DNA from: Osmia lignaria lignaria
Taxonomy: Eukaryota; Arthropoda; Insecta; Hymenoptera; Megachilidae
Assembly: GCF_051020975.1 (NCBI RefSeq)
Contig: NW_027478158.1
Location: forward strand, 14,756,001-14,820,000
DNA length: 64,000 bases
Direction: 5' to 3'
Numbering within the stretch: position 1 is the first letter of the stretch; each line of letters begins with the position of its first letter. Below the pieces are notes generated by a model. The model was given only the letters and a program-made list of their open reading frames with translations. It made no database searches and was not told the origin of the DNA. Position numbers and translations under genes: made by a program. Positions 49,596 to 62,795 of the stretch are shown here, in pieces.

Positions 49596-52493
49596 TTGCA
49601 GATTTATCTCAAGGGAAGGGGCCTGACGGACTTAATCCGAGATATTTCTTGTTCTTGTTGTGCTTCTTCTGCACAGCTAAGCTCGAACTGGCATTTGCAG
49701 CTCGCAATAGTGCAGAGTTATCTCACAGAAAGGGGCCACGGTGTTTCCGTATCTCTATTATGTTGGTGCGGCTTCGGAACTTTTAAATATCTTGATATAT
49801 CTCGAAAACTACGCATCTGATCAAAAAATATCATACAACATAAAAAGTAGGAAACTTAATTCTCTACAAAAAAGGTCTCTTAAGATTTTGCCATAGCTCG
49901 CTTCGTTTCCGAGATATTTGCAGATTTATCTCAAGGGAAGGGGCCTAACGGACATATTTCGAGATATTTCTTCTTCTTGTTGTTCTTCTTCTGCACAGCT
50001 AAGCTGGAAGTGGCATTTGCAGCTCGCAATAGTGCAGAGTTATCTCAAAGAAAGGGGCCACGGTGTTTCTGTATCTCTATTATGTTGGTGCGGCTTCGGA
50101 ACTTTTAAATATCTCGATATATCTCGAAAACTACGCTTCTGATCAAAAAATATCATAGAACATAACTTGTAGGAAACATAATTCTCTACAAAAAAGGTCT
50201 CTTAACATTTTGCCATAGCTCGCTTCGTTTCCGAGATAGTTGCAGATTTATCTAAAGGGAAGGGGCCTGACGGACATATTTCGAAATATTTCTTCTTCTT
50301 GTTGTTCTTCTTCTGCACAGCTAAGCTGGAAGTGGCATTTGCAGCTCGCAATAGTGCAGAGTTATCTCAAAGAAAGGGGCCACGGTGTTTCTGTATCTCT
50401 ATTATGTTGGTGCGGCTTCGGAACTGTTAAATATCTTGATATATCTCGAGAACTACGCACCTGATCGAAAAATATCATAGAACATAAAGAGTAGGAAACT
50501 TAATTCTCTACAAAAAAGGTCTCTTAACATTTTGCCATAGCTCGCTTCGTTTCCGAGATATTTGCAGATTTATCTCAAGGGAAGGGGCCTGACGTACATA
50601 TTTCGAGATATTTCTTCTTCTTGTTGTTCTTCTTCTGCACAGCTAAGCTGGAAGTGGCATTTGCAGCTCGCAATAGTGCAGAGTTATCTCAATGAAAGGG
50701 GCCACGGTGTTTCCGTATCTCTATTATGTTGGTGCGGCTTCGGAACTTTTAAATATCTTGATATATCTCGAGAACTACGCATCTGATCAAAAATTATCAT
50801 AGAACATGAAAAGTAGGAAACTTAATCCTCTACAAAAAAGGTCTCTTAACATTTTGCCATAGCTCGCTTCGTTTCCGCGATATTTGCAGATTTATCTCAA
50901 GGGAAGGGGCCTGACGGACATATTTCGAGATATTCCTCCTTCTTGTTGTTCTTCTTCTGCACAGCTAAGCTGGAAGTGGCATTTACAGCTCGCAATAGTG
51001 CAGAGTTATCTCAAAGAAAGGGGCCACGGTGTTTCTGTATCTCTATTATGTTGGTGCGGCTTCGGAACTTTTAAATACCTTGATATATCTCGAGAACTAC
51101 GCATCTGATCAAAAAATATCATAGAACGTAAAAAGTAGGAAACTTAATTCTCTACAAATAAAGTCTCTTAACATTTTGCCATAGCTCGCTTCGTTTCCGA
51201 GATATTTGCAGATTTATCTCAAGGGAAGGGGCCTGACGGACTTAATCCGAGATATTTCTTGTTCTTGTTGTGCTTCTTCTGCACAGCTAAGCTCGAACTG
51301 GCATTTGCAGCTCGCAATAGTGCAGAGTTATCTCACAGAAAGGGGCCACGGTGTTTCCGTATCTCTATTATGTTGGTGCGGCTTCGGAACTTTTAAATAT
51401 CTTGATATATCTCGAAAACTACGCATCTGATCAAAAAATATCATACAACATAAAAAGTAGGAAACTTAATTGTCTACAAAAAAGGTCTCTTAACATTTTG
51501 CCATAGCTCGCTTCGTTTCCGAGATATTTGCAGATTTATCTCAAGGGAAGGGGCCTAACGGACATATTTCGAGATATTTCTTCTTCTTGTTGTTCTTCTT
51601 CTGCACAGCTAAGCTGGAAGTGGCATTTGCAGCTCGCAATAGTGCAGAGTTATCTCAAAGAAAGGGGCCACGGTGTTTCTGTATCTCTATTATGTTGGTG
51701 CGGCTTCGGAACTTTTAAATATCTCGATATATCTCGAAAACTACGATTCTGATCAAAAAATATCATAGAACATAACTTGTAGGAAACATAATTCCCTACA
51801 AAAAAGGTCTCTTAACATTTTGCCATAGCTCGCTTCGTTTCCGAGATAGTTGCAGATTTATCTCAAGGGAAGGGGCCTGACGGACATATTTCGAGATATT
51901 TCTTCTTCTTGTTGTTCCTCTTCTGCACAGCTAAGCTGGAAGTGGCATTTGCAGCTCGCAATAGTGCAGAGTTATCTCAAAGAAAGGGGCCACGGTGTTT
52001 CTGTATCTCTATTATGTTGGTGCGGCTTCGGAACTTTTAAATATCTTGATATATCTCGAGAACTACGCATCTGATCAAAAAATATCATAGAACAGAAAAA
52101 GTAGGAAACCTAATTTTCTACAAAAAAGGTCTCTTAACATTTTGCCGTAGCTCGCTTCGTTTCCGAGATAGTTGCAGATTTATCTCAAGGGAAGGGGCCT
52201 GACGGACATATTTCGAGATATTTCTTCTTCTTGTTGTTCTTCTTCTGCACAGCTAAGCTGGAAGTGGCATTTGCAGCTCGCAATAGTGCAGAGTTATCTC
52301 AAAGAAAGGGGCCACGGTGTTTCTGTACCTCTATTATGTTGGTGCGGCATCGGAACTTTTAAATATCTCGATATATCTCGAGAACTACGCATCTGATCAA
52401 AAAATATCATAGAACATAAAAAGTAGGAAACTTGATTCTCTACAAATAAGGTCTCTTAACATTTTGCCATAGCTCGCTTCGTTTCCGAGATAT
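49274..52493 (+). repeat. 10-mer HOR, copy 2
   Basis: Repeats 46054-49273 with every private mark kept. The one difference I found is T at 52243 against C at 49023, so this is a very recent duplication or an assembly duplication. Confidence 0.92.
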
Positions 52494-52814
52494 TTGCAGA
52501 TTTATCTCAAGGGAAGGGGCCTGACGGACATATTCCGAGATATTTCTTCCTCTTGTTGTTCCTCTTCTGCACAGCTAAGCTGGAACTGGCATTTGCAGGT
52601 CGCAATAGTGCAGAGTTATCTCAAAGAAAGGGGCCACGGTGTTTCTGTATCTCTATTATGTTGGTGCGGCTTCGGAACTTTTAAATATCTCGAATATCTC
52701 GAAAACTACGCTTCTGATCACAAAATATCAGAGAACGTAAATTGTAGGAAACATAATTCTCTACAAAAAAGGTCTCTTAACATTTTGCCATAGCTCGCTT
52801 CGTTTCCGAGATAT
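52494..52814 (+). repeat. Diverged 321-bp monomer at a block boundary
   Basis: Has many private bases: GACATATTCCGAG, TTCTTCCTCTTG, GGAACTGGC, TTGCAGGTCGC, TGATCACAAAATATC and GAGAACGTAAATTG. A 1-bp deletion turns CTCGATATATCTCG into CTCGAATATCTCG near 52693. It separates the 10-mer block from the trimer block. Part of it reappears in the mosaic at 59255. Confidence 0.85.
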
Positions 52815-55068
52815 TTGCAGATTTATCTCAAGGGAAGGGGCCTGACGGACATATTTCGAGATATTTCTTCTTCTTGTTGTTCTTCTTCTGCACAGCTAAG
52901 CTGGAAGTGGCATTTGCAGCTCGCAATAGTGCAGAGTTATCTCAAAGAAAGGGGCCACGGTGTTTCTCTATCTCTATTATGTTGGTGCGGCTTCGGAACT
53001 TTTAAATATCTTGATATATCTCAAGAACTACGCATCTGATCAAAAAATATCATAGAACATAAATTGTAGGAAACATAATTCTCTACAAAAAAGGTCTCTT
53101 AACGTTTTGCCGTAGCTCGCTTCGTTTCCGAGATATTTGCAGATTTATCTCAAGGGAAGGGTCCTGACGGACATATTTCGAGATATTTCCTCTTCTTGTT
53201 GTTCTTCTTGTGCACAGCTAAACTGGAAGTGGCATTTCCAGCTCGCAATAGTGCAGAGTTTTCCCAAAGAAAGGGGCCACGGTGTTTCTGTATCTCTATT
53301 ATGTTGGTGCGGCTTCGCAACTTTTAAATATCTCGATATATCTCGAAAACTACGCTTCTGATCAAAAAATATCATAGAACATAAATTGTAGGAAACATAA
53401 TTCTCTACAAAAAAGGTCTCTTAACATTTTGCCATAGCTCGCTTCGTTTCCGAGATATTTGCAGATTTATCTCAAGGGAAGGGTCCTGATGGACATATTT
53501 CGAGATATTTCTTCTTCTTGTTGTTGTTCTTCTGCACAGCTAAACTGGAAGTGGCATTTCCAGCTCGCAATCGTGCAGAGTTATCTCAAAGAAAGGGGCC
53601 ACGGTGTTTCTGTATCTCTATTATGTTGGTGCGGCTTCGGAACTTTTAAATATCTTGATATATCTCGAGAACTACGCATCTGATCAAAAAATATCGTAGA
53701 ACATAAAAAGTAGGAAACTTAATTCTCTACAAAAAAGGTCTCTTAACATTTTGCCATAGCTCGCTTCGTTTCCGAGATATTTGCAGATTTATCTCAAGGG
53801 AAGGGGCCTGACGGACATATTTCGAAATATTTCTCCTTCTTGTTGTTCTTCTTCTGCACAGCTAAGCTGGAAGTGGCATTTGCAGCTCGCAATAGTGCAG
53901 AGTTATCTCAAAGAAAGGGGCCACGGTGTTTCTCTATCTCTATTATGTTGGTGCGGCTTCGGAACTTTTAAATATCTTGATATATCTCAAGAACTACGCA
54001 TCTGATCAAAAAATATCATAGAACATAAATTGTAGGAAACATAATTCTCTACAAAAAAGGTCTCTTAACGTTTTGCCGTAGCTCGCTTCGTTTCCGAGAT
54101 ATTTGCAGATTTATCTCAAGGGAAGGGTCCTGACGGACATATTTCGAGATATTTCTTCTTCTTGTTGTTCTTCTTGTGCACAGCTAAACTGGAAGTGGCA
54201 TTTCCAGCTCGCAATAGTGCAGAGTTATCCCAAAGAAAGGGGCCACGGTGTTTCTGTATCTCTATTATGTTGGTGCGGCTTCGCAACTTTTAAATATCCT
54301 GATATATCTCGAAAACTACGCTTCTGATCAAAAAATATCATAGAACATAAATTGTAGGAAACATAATTCTCTACAAAAAAGGTCTCTTAACATTTTGCCA
54401 TAGCTCGCTTCGTTTCCGAGATATTTGCAGATTTATCTGAAGGGAAGGGTCCTGATGGACATATTTCGAGATATTTCTTCTTCTTGTTGTTGTTCTTCTG
54501 CACAGCTAAACTGGAAGTGGCATTTCCAGCTCGCAATCGTGCAGAGTTATCTCAAAGAAAGGGGCCACGGTGTTTCTGTATCTCTATTATGTTGGTGCGG
54601 CTTCGGAACTTTTAAATATCTTGATATATCTCGAGAACTACGCATCTGATCAAAAAATATCATAGAACATAAAAAGTAGGAAACTTAATTCTCTACAAAA
54701 AAGGTCTCTTAACATTTTGCCATAGCTCGCTTCGTTTCCGAGATATTTGCAGATTTATCTCAAGGGAAGGGGCCTGACGGACATATTTCGAAATATTTCT
54801 TCTTCTTGTTGTTCTTCTTCTGCACAGCTAAGCTGGAAGTGGCATTTGCAGCTCGCAATAGTGCAGAGTTATCTCAAAGAAAGGGGCCACGGTGTTTCTG
54901 TACCTCTATTATGTTGGTGCAGCTTCGAAGCTTTTAAATATCTTGACATATCTCGAGAACTACGCATCTGATCAAAAAATATCATAGAACATAAATTGTA
55001 GGAAACATAATTCTCTACAAAAGAGGTCTCTTAACATTTTGCCATAGCTAGCTTCGTTTCCGAGATAT
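52815..55068 (+). repeat. Trimer HOR block, second occurrence
   Basis: After one GTTTCTCTATC/CTCAAGAAC monomer at 52815, the trimer of 44122 returns at 53137-54102 and 54103-55068. The first and second monomers keep their marks (GGGTCCTGACGG with CTTGTGCACAG, then CCTGATGGAC with TTGTTGTTGTTC). The last third monomer, at 54747, has GCTTCGAAGC and CTTGACATATC. Confidence 0.82.
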
Positions 55069-57322
55069 TTGCAGATTTATCTCAAGGGAAGGGGCCTGAC
55101 GGACATATTTCGAGATATTTCTTCTTCTTGTTGTTCTTCTTCTGCACAGCTAAGCTGGAAGTGGCATTTGCAGCTCGCAATAGTGCAGAGTTATCTCAAA
55201 GAAAGGGGCCACGGTGTTTCTGTACCTCTATTATGTTGGTGCGGCTTCGGAACTTTTAAATATCTCGATATATCTCGAGAACTACGCATCTGATCAAAAA
55301 ATATCATAGAACATAAAAAGTAGGAATCTTAATTCTCTACAAAAACGGTCTCTTAACATTTTGCCATAGCTCGCTTCGTTTCCGAGATATTTGCAGATTT
55401 ATCTCAAGGGAAGGGGCCTGACGGACATATTTCGAGATATTTCTTCTTCTTGTTGTTCTTCTTCTGCACAGCTAAGCTGGAAGTGGCATTTGCGGCTCGC
55501 ACTAGTGCAGAGTTATCTCAAAGAAAGGGGCCACGGTGTTTCTGTATCTCTATTATGTTGGTGCGGCTTCGGAACTTTTAAATATCTTGATATATCTCGA
55601 GAACTACGCATCTGATCAAAAAATATCATAGAACATAAAAAGTAGGAAACTTAATTCTCTACAAAAAAGGTCTGTTAACATTTTGCCATAGCTCGCTTCG
55701 TTTCCGAGATATTTGCAGATTTATCTCAAGGGAAGGGGCCTGACGGACATATTTCGAGATATTTCTTCTTCTTGTTGTTCTTCTTCTGCACAGCTAAGCT
55801 GGAAGTGGCATTTGCGGCTCGCACTAGTGCAGAGTTATCTCAAAGAAAGGGGCCACGGTGTTTCTGTATCTCTATTATGTTGGTGCGGTTTCGGAACTTT
55901 TAAATATCTTGATATATCTCGAGAACTACGCATCTGATCAAAAAATATTATAGAACATAAAAAGTAGGAAACTTAATTCTCTACAAAAAAGGTCTCTTAA
56001 CATTTTGCCATAGCTCGCTTCGTTTCCGAGATATTTGCAGATTTATCTCAAGGGAAGGGGCCTGACGGACATATTTCGAGATATTTCTTCTTCTTGTTGT
56101 TCTTCTTCTGCACAGCTAAGCTGGAAGTGGCATTTGCGGCTCGCACTAGTGCAGCGTTATTTCAAAGAAAGGGGCCACGGTGTTTCTGTATCTCTATTAT
56201 GTTGGTGCGGCTTCGGAACTTTTAAATATCTTGATATATCTCGAGAACTACGCATCTGATCAAAAAATATCATAGAACATAAAAAGTAGGAAACTTAATT
56301 CTCTACAAAAAAGGTCTCTCAATATTTTCCCATAGCTGGCATCGTTTCCGAGATATTTGCAGATTTAGCTCAAGGGAAGGGGCCTGACGGACATATTTCG
56401 AGATATTTCTTCTTCTTGTTGTTGTTCTTCTGCACAGCTAAACTGGAAGTGGCATTTCCAGCTCGCAATCGTGCAGAGTTATCTCAAAGAAAGGGGCCAC
56501 GGTGTTTCTGTATCTCTATTATGTTGGTGCGGCTTCGGAACTTTTAAATATCTTGATATATCTCGAGAACTACGCATCTGATCAAAAAATATCATAGAAC
56601 ATAAAAAGTAGGAAACTTAATTCTCTACAAAAAAGGTCTCTTAACATTTTGCCATAGCTCGCTTCGTTTCCGAGATATTTGCAGATTTATCTCAAGGGAA
56701 GGGGCCTGACGGACATATTTCGAAATATTTCTTCTTCTTGTTGTTCTTCTTCTGCACAGCTAAGCTGGAAGTGGCATTTGCAGCTCGCAATAGTGCAGAG
56801 TTATCTCAAAGAAAGGGGCCACGGTGTTTCTGTACCTCTATTATGTTGGTGCAGCTTCGAAGCTTTTAAATATCTTGACATATCTCGAGAACTACGCATC
56901 TGATCAAAAAATATCATAGAACATAAATTGTAGGAAACATAATTCTCTACAAAAGAGGTCTCTTAACATTTTGCCATAGCTAGCTTCGTTTCCGAGATAT
57001 TTGCAGATTTATCTCAAGGGAAGGGGCCTGACGGACATATTTCGAGATATTTCTTCTTCTTGTTGTCCTTCTTCTGCACAGCTAAGCTGGAAGTGGCATT
57101 TGCAGCTCGCAATAGTGCAGAGTTATCTCAAAGAAAGGGGCCACGGTGTTTCTGTATCTCTATTATGTTGGTGCGGCTTCGCAACTTTTAAATATCCTGA
57201 TATATCTCGAAAACTACGCTTCTGATCAAAAAATATCATAGAACATAAATTGTAGGAAACATAATTCTCTACAAAAAAGGTCTCTTAACATTTTGCCATA
57301 GCTCGCTTCGTTTCCGAGATAT
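54425..57322 (+). repeat. 9-mer HOR, copy 1
   Basis: 2898 bp. Order: the CCTGATGGAC monomer, the GCTTCGAAGC monomer, one preceded by ATAGCTAGCTTCG, three GCGGCTCGCACTAG monomers (the second with ATATTATAG, the third with GCAGCGTTATTTC), one with GCAGATTTAGCTC, a second GCTTCGAAGC monomer, and a hybrid at 57001. The order resumes at 57323. Confidence 0.82.
57001..57322 (+). repeat. Recombinant monomer at the 9-mer junction
   Basis: The head matches 55069 (ATAGCTAGCTTCG before it, GGGGCCTGACGG, CTAAGCTGG, TTTGCAGC, ATCTCAAAG). The tail matches 54103 (TGTATCTC, GCTTCGCAAC, AAATATCCTG, GAAAACTACGCTTC). The switch lies between about 57129 and 57157. TTGTCCTTC is private. Confidence 0.8.
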
Positions 57323-59254
57323 TTGCAGATTTATCTCAAGGGAAGGGTCCTGATGGACATATTTCGAGATATTTCTTCTTCTTGTTGTTGTTCTTCTGCA
57401 CAGCTAAACTGGAAGTGGCATTTCCAGCTCGCAATCGTGCAGAGTTATCTCAAAGAAAGGGGCCACGGTGTTTCTGTATCTCTATTATGTTGGTGCGGCT
57501 TCGGAACTTTTAAATATCTTGATATATCTCGAGAACTACGCATCTGATCAAAAAATATCATAGAACATAAAAAGTAGGAAACTTAATTCTCTACAAAAAA
57601 GGTCTCTTAACATTTTGCCATAGCTCGCTTCGTTTCCGAGATATTTGCAGATTTATCTCAAGGGAAGGGGCCTGACGGACATATTTCGAAATATTTCTTC
57701 TTCTTGTTGTTCTTCTTCTGCACAGCTAAGCTGGAAGTGGCATTTGCAGCTCGCAATAGTGCAGAGTTATCTCAAAGAAAGGGGCCACGGTGTTTCTGTA
57801 CCTCTATTATGTTGGTGCAGCTTCGAAGCTTTTAAATATCTTGACATATCTCGAGAACTACGCATCTGATCAAAAAATATCATAGAACATAAATTGTAGG
57901 AAACATAATTCTCTACAAAAGAGGTCTCTTAACATTTTGCCATAGCTAGCTTCGTTTCCGAGATATTTGCAGATTTATCTCAAGGGAAGGGGCCTGACGG
58001 ACATATTTCGAGATATTTCTTCTTCTTGTTGTTCTTCTTCTGCACAGCTAAGCTGGAAGTGGCATTTGCAGCTCGCAATAGTGCAGAGTTATCTCAAAGA
58101 AAGGGGCCACGGTGTTTCTGTACCTCTATTATGTTGGTGCGGCTTCGGAACTTTTAAATATCTCGATATATCTCGAGAACTACGCATCTGATCAAAAAAT
58201 ATCATAGAACATAAAAAGTAGGAAACTTAATTCTCTACAAAAAAGGTCTCTTAACATTTTGCCATAGCTCGCTTCGTTTCCGAGATATTTGCAGATTTAT
58301 CTCAAGGGAAGGGGCCTGACGGACATATTTCGAGATATTTCTTCTTCTTGTTGTTCTTCTTCTGCACAGCTAAGCTGGAAGTGGCATTTGCGGCTCGCAC
58401 TAGTGCAGAGTTATCTCAAAGAAAGGGGCCACGGTGTTTCTGTATCTCTATTATGTTGGTGCGGCTTCGGAACTTTTAAATATCTTGATATATCTCGAGA
58501 ACTACGCATCTGATCAAAAAATATCATAGAACATAAAAAGTAGGAAACTTAATTCTCTACAAAAAAGGTCTGTTAACATTTTGCCATAGCTCGCTTCGTT
58601 TCCGAGATATTTGCAGATTTATCTCAAGGGAAGGGGCCTGACGGACATATTTCGAGATATTTCTTCTTCTTGTTGTTCTTCTTCTGCACAGCTAAGCTGG
58701 AAGTGGCATTTGCGGCTCGCACTAGTGCAGAGTTATCTCAAAGAAAGGGGCCACGGTGTTTCTGTATCTCTATTATGTTGGTGCGGTTTCGGAACTTTTA
58801 AATATCTTGATATATCTCGAGAACTACGCATCTGATCAAAAAATATTATAGAACATAAAAAGTAGGAAACTTAATTCTCTACAAAAAAGGTCTCTTAACA
58901 TTTTGCCATAGCTCGCTTCGTTTCCGAGATATTTGCAGATTTATCTCAAGGGAAGGGGCCTGACGGACATATTTCGAGATATTTCTTCTTCTTGTTGTTC
59001 TTCTTCTGCACAGCTAAGCTGGAAGTGGCATTTGCGGCTCGCACTAGTGCAGCGTTATTTCAAAGAAAGGGGCCACGGTGTTTCTGTATCTCTATTATGT
59101 TGGTGCGGCTTCGGAACTTTTAAATATCTTGATATATCTCGAGAACTACGCATCTGATCAAAAAATATCATAGAACATAAAAAGTAGGAAACTTAATTCT
59201 CTACAAAAAAGGTCTCTTAATATTTTCCCATAGCTGGCATCGTTTCCGAGATAT
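57323..59254 (+). repeat. 9-mer HOR, copy 2 (six full monomers)
   Basis: Repeats copy 1 with a few differences: TCTCAAGGG against TCTGAAGGG in the first monomer, and TAGGAAACTT against TAGGAATCTT near 58220. The seventh monomer, at 59255, begins like its counterpart and then switches type. Confidence 0.82.
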
Positions 59255-59576
59255 TTGCAGATTTAGCTCAAGGGAAGGGGCCTGACGGACATATTCCGAG
59301 ATATTTCTTCTTCTTGTTGTTCCTCTTCTGCACAGCTAAGCTGGAACTGGCATTTGCAGGTCGCAATAGTGCAGAGTTATCTCAAAGAAAGGGGCCACGG
59401 TGTTTCTGTATCTCTATTATGTTGGTGCGGCTTCGGAACTTTTAAATATCTTGATATATCTCGAGAACTACGCATCTGATCAAAAAATATCATAGAACAT
59501 AAATTGTAGGAAACATAATTCTCTACAAAAAAGGTCTGTTAACATTTTGCCATAGCTCGCTTCGTTTCCGAGATAT
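59255..59576 (+). repeat. Mosaic monomer ending the 9-mer copy
   Basis: The first bases match 56357 (TAGCTGGCATCG before it, GCAGATTTAGCTC). The middle matches 52494 (GACATATTCCGAG, TTGTTCCTC, GGAACTGGC, TTGCAGGTCGC). The tail is a CTTGATATATCTCGAG form with CATAAATTGTAGG. The next monomer, at 59577, is a copy of 58611 (TCTGTTAAC before it, GCGGTTTCGG, ATATTATAG), three monomers back. Confidence 0.75.
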
Positions 59577-61507
59577 TTGCAGATTTATCTCAAGGGAAGG
59601 GGCCTGACGGACATATTTCGAGATATTTCTTCTTCTTGTTGTTCTTCTTCTGCACAGCTAAGCTGGAAGTGGCATTTGCGGCTCGCACTAGTGCAGAGTT
59701 ATCTCAAAGAAAGGGGCCACGGTGTTTCTGTATCTCTATTATGTTGGTGCGGTTTCGGAACTTTTAAATATCTTGATATATCTCGAGAACTACGCATCTG
59801 ATCAAAAAATATTATAGAACATAAAAAGTAGGAAACTTAATTCTCTACAAATAAAGTCTCTCAACATTTTGCCATAGCTCGCTTCGTTTCCGAGATATTT
59901 GCAGGTTTATCTCAAGGGAAGGGGCCTAACGGACATATTTCGAGATATTTCTTCTTCTTGTTGTTCTTCTTCTGCACAGCTAAACTGGAAGTGGCATTTC
60001 CAGCTCGCAATAGTGCAGAGTTATCTCAAAGAAAGGAGCCACGGTGTTTCTGTATCTCTATTCTGTTGGTGCGGCTTCGGAACTTTTAAATATCTTGATA
60101 TATCTCGAGAACTACGCATCTGATCAAAAAATATCATAGAACATAAAAAGTAGGAAACTTAATTCTCTACAAAAAAGGTCTCTTAACATTTTGCCATAGC
60201 TCGCTTCGTTTCCGAGATATTTGCAGATTTATCTCAAGGGAAGGGGCATGACGGACATATTTCGAGATATTGCTTCTTCTTGTTGTTCTTCTTCTGCACA
60301 GCTAACCTGGAAGTGGCATTTGCAGCTCGCAATAGTGCAGAGTTATCTCAAAGAAAGGGGCCACGGTGTTTCTGTATCTCTATTATGTTGGTGCGGCTTC
60401 GGAACTTTTAAATATCTTGATATATCTCGAGAACTGCGGATCTGATCAAAAAATATCATAGAACATAAAAAGTAGGAAACTTAATTCTCTACAAAAAAGG
60501 TCTCTTAACATTTTGCCATAGCTCGCTTCGTTTCCGAGATATTTGCAGATATATCTCAAGGGAAGGGGCCTGACGGACATATTTCGAGATATTTCTTCTT
60601 CTTGTTGTTCTTCTTCTGCACAGCTAACCTGGAAGTGGCATTTGCAGCTCGCAATAGTGCAGAGTTATCTCAAAGAAAGGGGCCACGGTGTTTCTGTATC
60701 TCTATTATGTTGGTGCGGCTTCGGAACTTTTAAATATCTTGATATATCTCGAGAACTACGCATCTGATCAAAAAATATCATAGAACATAAAAAGTAGGAA
60801 ACTTAATTCTCTACAAGAAAGGTCTCTTAACATTTTGCCATAGCTCGCTTCGTTTCCGAGATATTTGCAGATTTATCTCAAGGGATGGGGCCTGACGGAC
60901 ATATTTCGAGATATTTCTTCTTCTTGTTGTTCTTCTTCTGCACAGCTAAGCTGGAAGTGGCATTTGCGGCTCGCACTAGTGCAGAGTTATCTCAAAGAAA
61001 GGGGCCACGGTGTTTCTGTATCTCTATTATGTTGGTGCGGCTTCGGAACTTTTAAATATCTTGATATATCTCGAGAACTACGCATCTGATCAAAAAATAT
61101 CATAGAAAATAAAAAGTAGGAAACCTAATTCTCTACAAAAAAGGTCTCTTAACATTTTGCCATAGCTCGCTTCGTTTCCGAGATCTTGCAGATTTATCTC
61201 AAGGGAAGGGGCCTGACGGACATATTTCGAGATATTTCTTCTTCTTGTTGTTCTTCTTCTGCACAGCTAAGCTGGAAGTGGCATTTGCGGCTCGCACTAG
61301 TGCAGAGTTATCTCAAAGAAAGGGGCCACGGTGTTTCTGTATCTCTATTATGTTGGTGCGGCTTCGGAACTTTTAAATATCTCGATATATCTCGAAAACT
61401 ACGCTTCTGATCAAAAAATATCATAGAACATAAATTGTAGGAAACATAATTCTCTACAAAAAAGGTCTCTTAACATTTTGCCATAGCTCTCTTCGTTTCC
61501 GAGATAT
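59577..61507 (+). repeat. Weakly ordered monomers, including a 321-bp copy
   Basis: Six monomers without a clear HOR. Marks include GCAGGTTTATC and AAAGGAGCC (59899), GGGGCATGACGG and CTAACCTGG (60221), CTAACCTGG with an ACAAGAAAGG end (60543; same marks at 62796), and GGGATGGGGCC (60865). The monomer 60865-61185 is 321 bp because its end reads GAGATCTTGCAG instead of GAGATATTTGCAG. Confidence 0.75.
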
Positions 61508-62795
61508 TTGCAGATTTATCTCAAGGGAAGGGGCCTGACGGACATATTTCGAGATATTTCTTCTTCTTGTTGTTCTTCTTCTGCACAGCTAAGCTGGAAG
61601 TGGCATTTGCAGCTCCCAATAGTGCAGAGTTATCTCAAAGAAAGGGGCCACGGTGTTTCTGTATCTCTATTATGTTGGTGCGGCTTCGGAACTTTTAAAT
61701 ATCTCGATATATCTCGAGAACTACGCATCTGATCAAAAAATATCATAGAACGTAAAAAGTAGGAAACTTAATTCTCTACAAAAAAGGTCTCTTAACATTT
61801 TGCCATAGCTCGCTTCGTTTCCGAGATATTTGCAGATTTATCTCAAGGGAAGGGGCATGACGGACATATTTCGAGATATTTCTTCTTCTTGTTGTTCTTC
61901 TTCTGCACAGCTAAGCTGGAAGTGGCATTTGCGGCTCGCACTAGTGCAGAGTTATCTCAAAGAAAGGGGCCACGGTGTTTCTGTATCTCTATTATGTTGG
62001 TGCGGCTTCGGAACTTTTAAATATCTCGATATATCTCGAAAACTACGCTTCTGATCAAAAAATATCATAGAACATAAATTGTAGGAAACATAATTCTCTA
62101 CAAAAAAGGTCTCTTAACATTTTGCCATAGCTCTCTTCGTTTCCGAGATATTTGCAGATATATCTCAAGGGAAGGGGCCTGACGGACATATTTCGAGATA
62201 TTTCTTCTTCTTGTTGTTCTTCTTCTGCACAGCTAAGCTGGAAGTGGCATTTGCAGCTCCCAATAGTGCAGAGTTATCTCAAAGAAAGGGGCCACGGTGT
62301 TTCTGTATCTCTATTATGTTGGTGCGGCTTCGGAACTTTTAAATATCTTGATATATCTCGAGAACTACGCATCTGATCAAAAAATATCATAGAACATAAA
62401 AAGTAGGAAACTTAATTCTCTACAAAAAAGGTCTCTTAACATTTTGCCATAGCTCGCTTCGTTTCCGAGATATTTGCAGATTTATCTCAAGGGAAGGGGC
62501 ATGACGGACATATTTCGAGATATTTCTTCTTCTTGTTGTTCTTCTTCTGCACAGCTAAGCTGGAAGTGGCATTTGCGGCTCGCACTAGTGCAGAGTTATC
62601 TCAAAGAAAGGGGCCACGGTGTTTCTGTATCTCTATTATGTTGGTGCGGCTTCGGAACTTTTAAATATCTCGATATATCTCGAAAACTACGCTTCTGATC
62701 AAAAAATATCATAGAACATAAATTGTAGGAAACATAATTCTCTACAAAAAAGTTCTCTTAACATTTTGCCATAGCTCGCTTCGTTTCCGAGATAT
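61508..62795 (+). repeat. Dimer HOR, two copies
   Basis: Copies at 61508-62151 and 62152-62795, 644 bp each. The first monomer has CAGCTCCCAATAG and is preceded by TAGCTCTCTTCG. The second has GGGGCATGACGG and a GAAAACTACGCTTC tail. The first monomers differ slightly (GCAGATTTATC against GCAGATATATC, GAACGTAAAAAG against GAACATAAAAAG). Confidence 0.8.
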
